Shown here one piece after another: positions 61,932 to 64,000 of a stretch of DNA of 64,000 bases (position 1 is the stretch's first letter; every line of letters starts with the position of its first letter). This DNA comes from Candidatus Zixiibacteriota bacterium. Lineage in GTDB: Bacteria > Zixibacteria > MSB-5A5 > GN15 > JAAZOE01. Made by a program: the position numbers and the translations under genes. The stretch covers positions 1 to 64,000 of the forward strand of contig JAGLON010000039.1 in assembly GCA_023138975.1 (NCBI GenBank). The letters are read 5' to 3'. The notes beneath the pieces are model-generated. The model was not told the DNA's origin and ran no database searches. It was given only the letters and a program-made list of their open reading frames with translations.

Positions 61932-64000
61932 CTAATTTTCTCGCAGATGCGAATTCTGAGTAAGTCTATGCTTTTTAATTTTGCTTCTTACTGTGCTTTC
62001 ACCTATGCCCAGTTCGCGGGCGACCTTACTGCGGTTCCAGTTGTGCTTTTCGAGTAATGACAACAACTGCTCCGATTCGGGCAAAGAATCATTGGCAGCC
62101 GCTTCGGCAATCTTGACAATATCATGTTGATGCAAGGCACACAGTTTTGATAATTCGGTCTGAAGCTCGCGCACGTTGCCGGGCCAGGTGCGGAGTTTGA
62201 AGGCGGATGCGATTTTGGCGATTGAGGTTTTGTCGGTCTTCACTTTATGTAATTTTAAAAAATGCTCAATCAAGGGTCCGATGTCGGCTTGGCGTGCGGA
62301 TAACGGCGGTAAATGAATCTCGACCTGCTTGATGCGATGGTACAAATCAGCCCGGAAGCGGTTGCTCTTGACCTGTTCTTCAAGGTCTTTGTTGGTGGCG
62401 GTCAGGAGACGGAAGGATACTTGTCTGGTTTTGTTTTCTCCGAGACGGCGGAAAGTCTGATTTTCGAGAGCTTCAAGTAGTTTGGCCTGCATTTGCGGGG
62501 TAGCATCGGCGATTTCGTTGAGAAACAGCGTGCCACCGGAAGCTTGCTCAATCAAACCGACCCGATCCGATAGCGCGCCGGTGAAGGCGCCCTTGCAGTG
62601 ACCAAAAAGCTCTGCCTCAATCATCTCGTTAGGAATGGCGCTGATGTTGATGGATACGAATTCGCCAGGCAGACCGCTCATCTCGTGAAGATAGCGGGCG
62701 AGGTGATCTTTGCCGGTGCCGGTGTCCCCGGTGAGGAGAATTGACATTGACGACGGCGCGATGTTGTCGGCCATCTCAATTAGTTTTATCATCGCCGGAG
62801 ATGACGCTATACATATGTGCTCTTTATGAGGCACACCATGGGAGGGGTGAGCCGGTAAGCCCCGGCGATGAAGTTGCTTTTCGATTTTATCGACGTAATG
62901 CTTAACATCTTCGGAGGTGAAATATTCCCGCGCGAGATACAACATTGCCTGCCGTTCACCGTTATGATATAATCCCGATGTTGCGGCGAGATATCGGCAG
63001 GCGGCTAAGTTGTATTTGGTACCGATCATGTTGAACATATCGATTGCTTTTTTGAAATGCTTTTTAGCCTTGTCAGACTCACTATGATAGTTTGCGATTT
63101 GGGCTTGGATTCGCCAGCATTCGGCTATCTCGACCCGCTCGTTGAGTTTTTCGGCAACTGTTAATGCTTCGCCTGCAAACTGTTCTGCTGATTTATAATC
63201 TTTTAATCCGAGATACGAATCAGCCATGCGTCGCTTGATTTGGGACATAAGTGCCGATTTAGGCGCAATATCTTCAGCGATTTTGAGACCCTTGGTTAAC
63301 TCGGTTAACGCGAAATTATACTTACCTTCAAGATTGTGTATCCAGCCGAGTGTTTCGTAATAGATTGCTTGCTCGCGGATGTAGTCCTTTAGAAATGGTT
63401 TTGCTTTGGAGATTGTATTCTTTGCGACAATAAAATCATCAAGCATAGCATGAGGTATAGATGACATGGTGTAGAATACTGCCATTACTTTGTCATCACT
63501 TGAAATATGTTCTTTATCAATCTGATTATAGCATTCTATTGATTTACAAATACTGCCGATTTTGCGATACTGAAGAGATATGTTTACCATAATAGTGGCT
63601 TTACGCTTCGCATCATTGCAATCAATCAGAGACATGCATTGAGATAAATAATCTATAGATTTCTGAATGTCACCAACATGATTAAAAACAAACGCCAATC
63701 GGTTAAGTACGGCCTGCTGCCCCTCTATATTATCTATTCTTTTATAGCTTATGAGAGAGGCAAAATATGCTTCTTTTGCTTCAGTGAACTTCCCTAATGA
63801 AGATAAGTATAAACCATGGCAGCTTTTAATCCGGGCATATTTATCGTGGTTGATACTCCTCTTATAGTAATTTATCGCGAACCTCAATTTCTCTATAATG
63901 TTATAGTACCCCAATGGTAAGCTGGCTTCAATAAACAATAAGTTAATAAATGCTTCCTCTTCATCAGATGGAGACACTGAGGCAATACCATGCAATATTT
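61932..64000 (-). CDS. Sigma-54-dependent activator with N-terminal TPR, partial (start beyond right edge)
   Basis: At least 687 residues, open to the right edge of the window, so its start is missing. The N-terminal half is TPR-rich (YKRSINHDKYARIKSCHGLY, FAINYYKRSINHD ...). The AAA+ domain follows: Walker A GDTGTGKDHLARYLHE, the sigma-54-contacting CKGAFTGALSDR, Walker B GGTLFLNEIADATPQ (second Asp changed to Asn, Glu kept) and the arginine-finger region RRLGENKTRQVSFRLLTATN. A Fis-type HTH ends it (NWNRSKVARELGIGESTVRSKIKKH). There is no receiver domain; the TPR part probably senses a partner. The last residues lie in a local duplication. Confidence 0.92.
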   Translation of the reverse strand, partial: ILHGIASVSPSDEEEAFINLLFIEASLPLGYYNIIEKLRFAINYYKRSINHDKYARIKSCHGLYLSSLGKFTEAKEAYFASLISYKRIDNIEGQQAVLNRLAFVFNHVGDIQKSIDYLSQCMSLIDCNDAKRKATIMVNISLQYRKIGSICKSIECYNQIDKEHISSDDKVMAVFYTMSSIPHAMLDDFIVAKNTISKAKPFLKDYIREQAIYYETLGWIHNLEGKYNFALTELTKGLKIAEDIAPKSALMSQIKRRMADSYLGLKDYKSAEQFAGEALTVAEKLNERVEIAECWRIQAQIANYHSESDKAKKHFKKAIDMFNMIGTKYNLAACRYLAATSGLYHNGERQAMLYLAREYFTSEDVKHYVDKIEKQLHRRGLPAHPSHGVPHKEHICIASSPAMIKLIEMADNIAPSSMSILLTGDTGTGKDHLARYLHEMSGLPGEFVSINISAIPNEMIEAELFGHCKGAFTGALSDRVGLIEQASGGTLFLNEIADATPQMQAKLLEALENQTFRRLGENKTRQVSFRLLTATNKDLEEQVKSNRFRADLYHRIKQVEIHLPPLSARQADIGPLIEHFLKLHKVKTDKTSIAKIASAFKLRTWPGNVRELQTELSKLCALHQHDIVKIAEAAANDSLPESEQLLSLLEKHNWNRSKVARELGIGESTVRSKIKKHRLTQNSHLREN

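Overview
The window looks like a chromosomal segment from an uncultured, Gram-negative, anaerobic or facultative bacterium of the FCB superphylum; candidate Zixibacteria or a close relative is my best guess. The guess rests on gene style rather than a marker gene. There are many outer-membrane barrels and lipoproteins, a secreted propeller protein ending in a type-A-like sorting domain (AQNYPNPFNPST ... KKMLLLK), a secreted protein ending in two dockerin-type repeats (GDAVYLINFIF), a Ser/Thr kinase with TolB-like and TPR parts, and a TPR-bearing sigma-54 activator. Strong Shine-Dalgarno sequences precede most genes. I found no rRNA, tRNA, CRISPR array, prophage or intact insertion sequence.

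Layout. 1-1525: start of an opine-dehydrogenase-like gene leaving the left edge, and a DUF4272 gene. 1736-6274: kinase/TPR protein, ECF sigma factor, zinc-finger anti-sigma candidate, small membrane proteins. 6912-19901: envelope and respiration block with a secreted Ca-binding-like protein, beta-barrels, an octaheme cytochrome co-oriented with a FadL-type porin, a giant propeller/papain-like secreted protein, a second octaheme (HAO-type) cytochrome and an OmpA lipoprotein. 20212-27693: a decayed VOC gene, a TPR-barrel protein, an XRE regulator with its promoter/operator and membrane partner, a CoA-disulfide-reductase-like flavoprotein, and the dockerin protein. 28146-32100: a compact four-gene catabolic operon (HMG-CoA-lyase-like, class III CoA-transferase, LeuC-like, LeuD-like), plausibly handling a branched C5/C6 dicarboxylate. 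32171-43367: spermidine-synthase-like membrane protein, degenerate nuclease-like protein, DinB, DUF116, TsaD, YbbR-like, VCBS-repeat and ankyrin-MBL proteins. 43826-51605: PocR-domain sensor, RqcP-like S4 protein with two periplasmic PPIases, DciA-like protein and GyrB. 51606-64000: repeat-rich DNA with a sialidase-fold protein, RqcH, a metzincin-TPR protein, small envelope genes, a thioredoxin-like/propeller/small-lipoprotein cluster, and a sigma-54 activator leaving the right edge.

How genes work together. The kinase, ECF factor and anti-sigma candidate form one signalling module. The octaheme lipoprotein and FadL-like porin are one operon and, with the HAO-type cytochrome, point to respiration of nitrogen or sulfur oxyanions. 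RqcH and RqcP together imply bacterial ribosome-associated quality control. The two PPIases fit an organism that exports many barrels. The least explained signals are non-coding: a matching pair of 16-bp palindromes upstream of an envelope gene and of the octaheme operon, three hairpins with an orphan reverse-strand terminator near 43.5 kb, a hairpin presenting an extended Shine-Dalgarno sequence near 61.5 kb, and dispersed palindromic repeats in the right part of the window.
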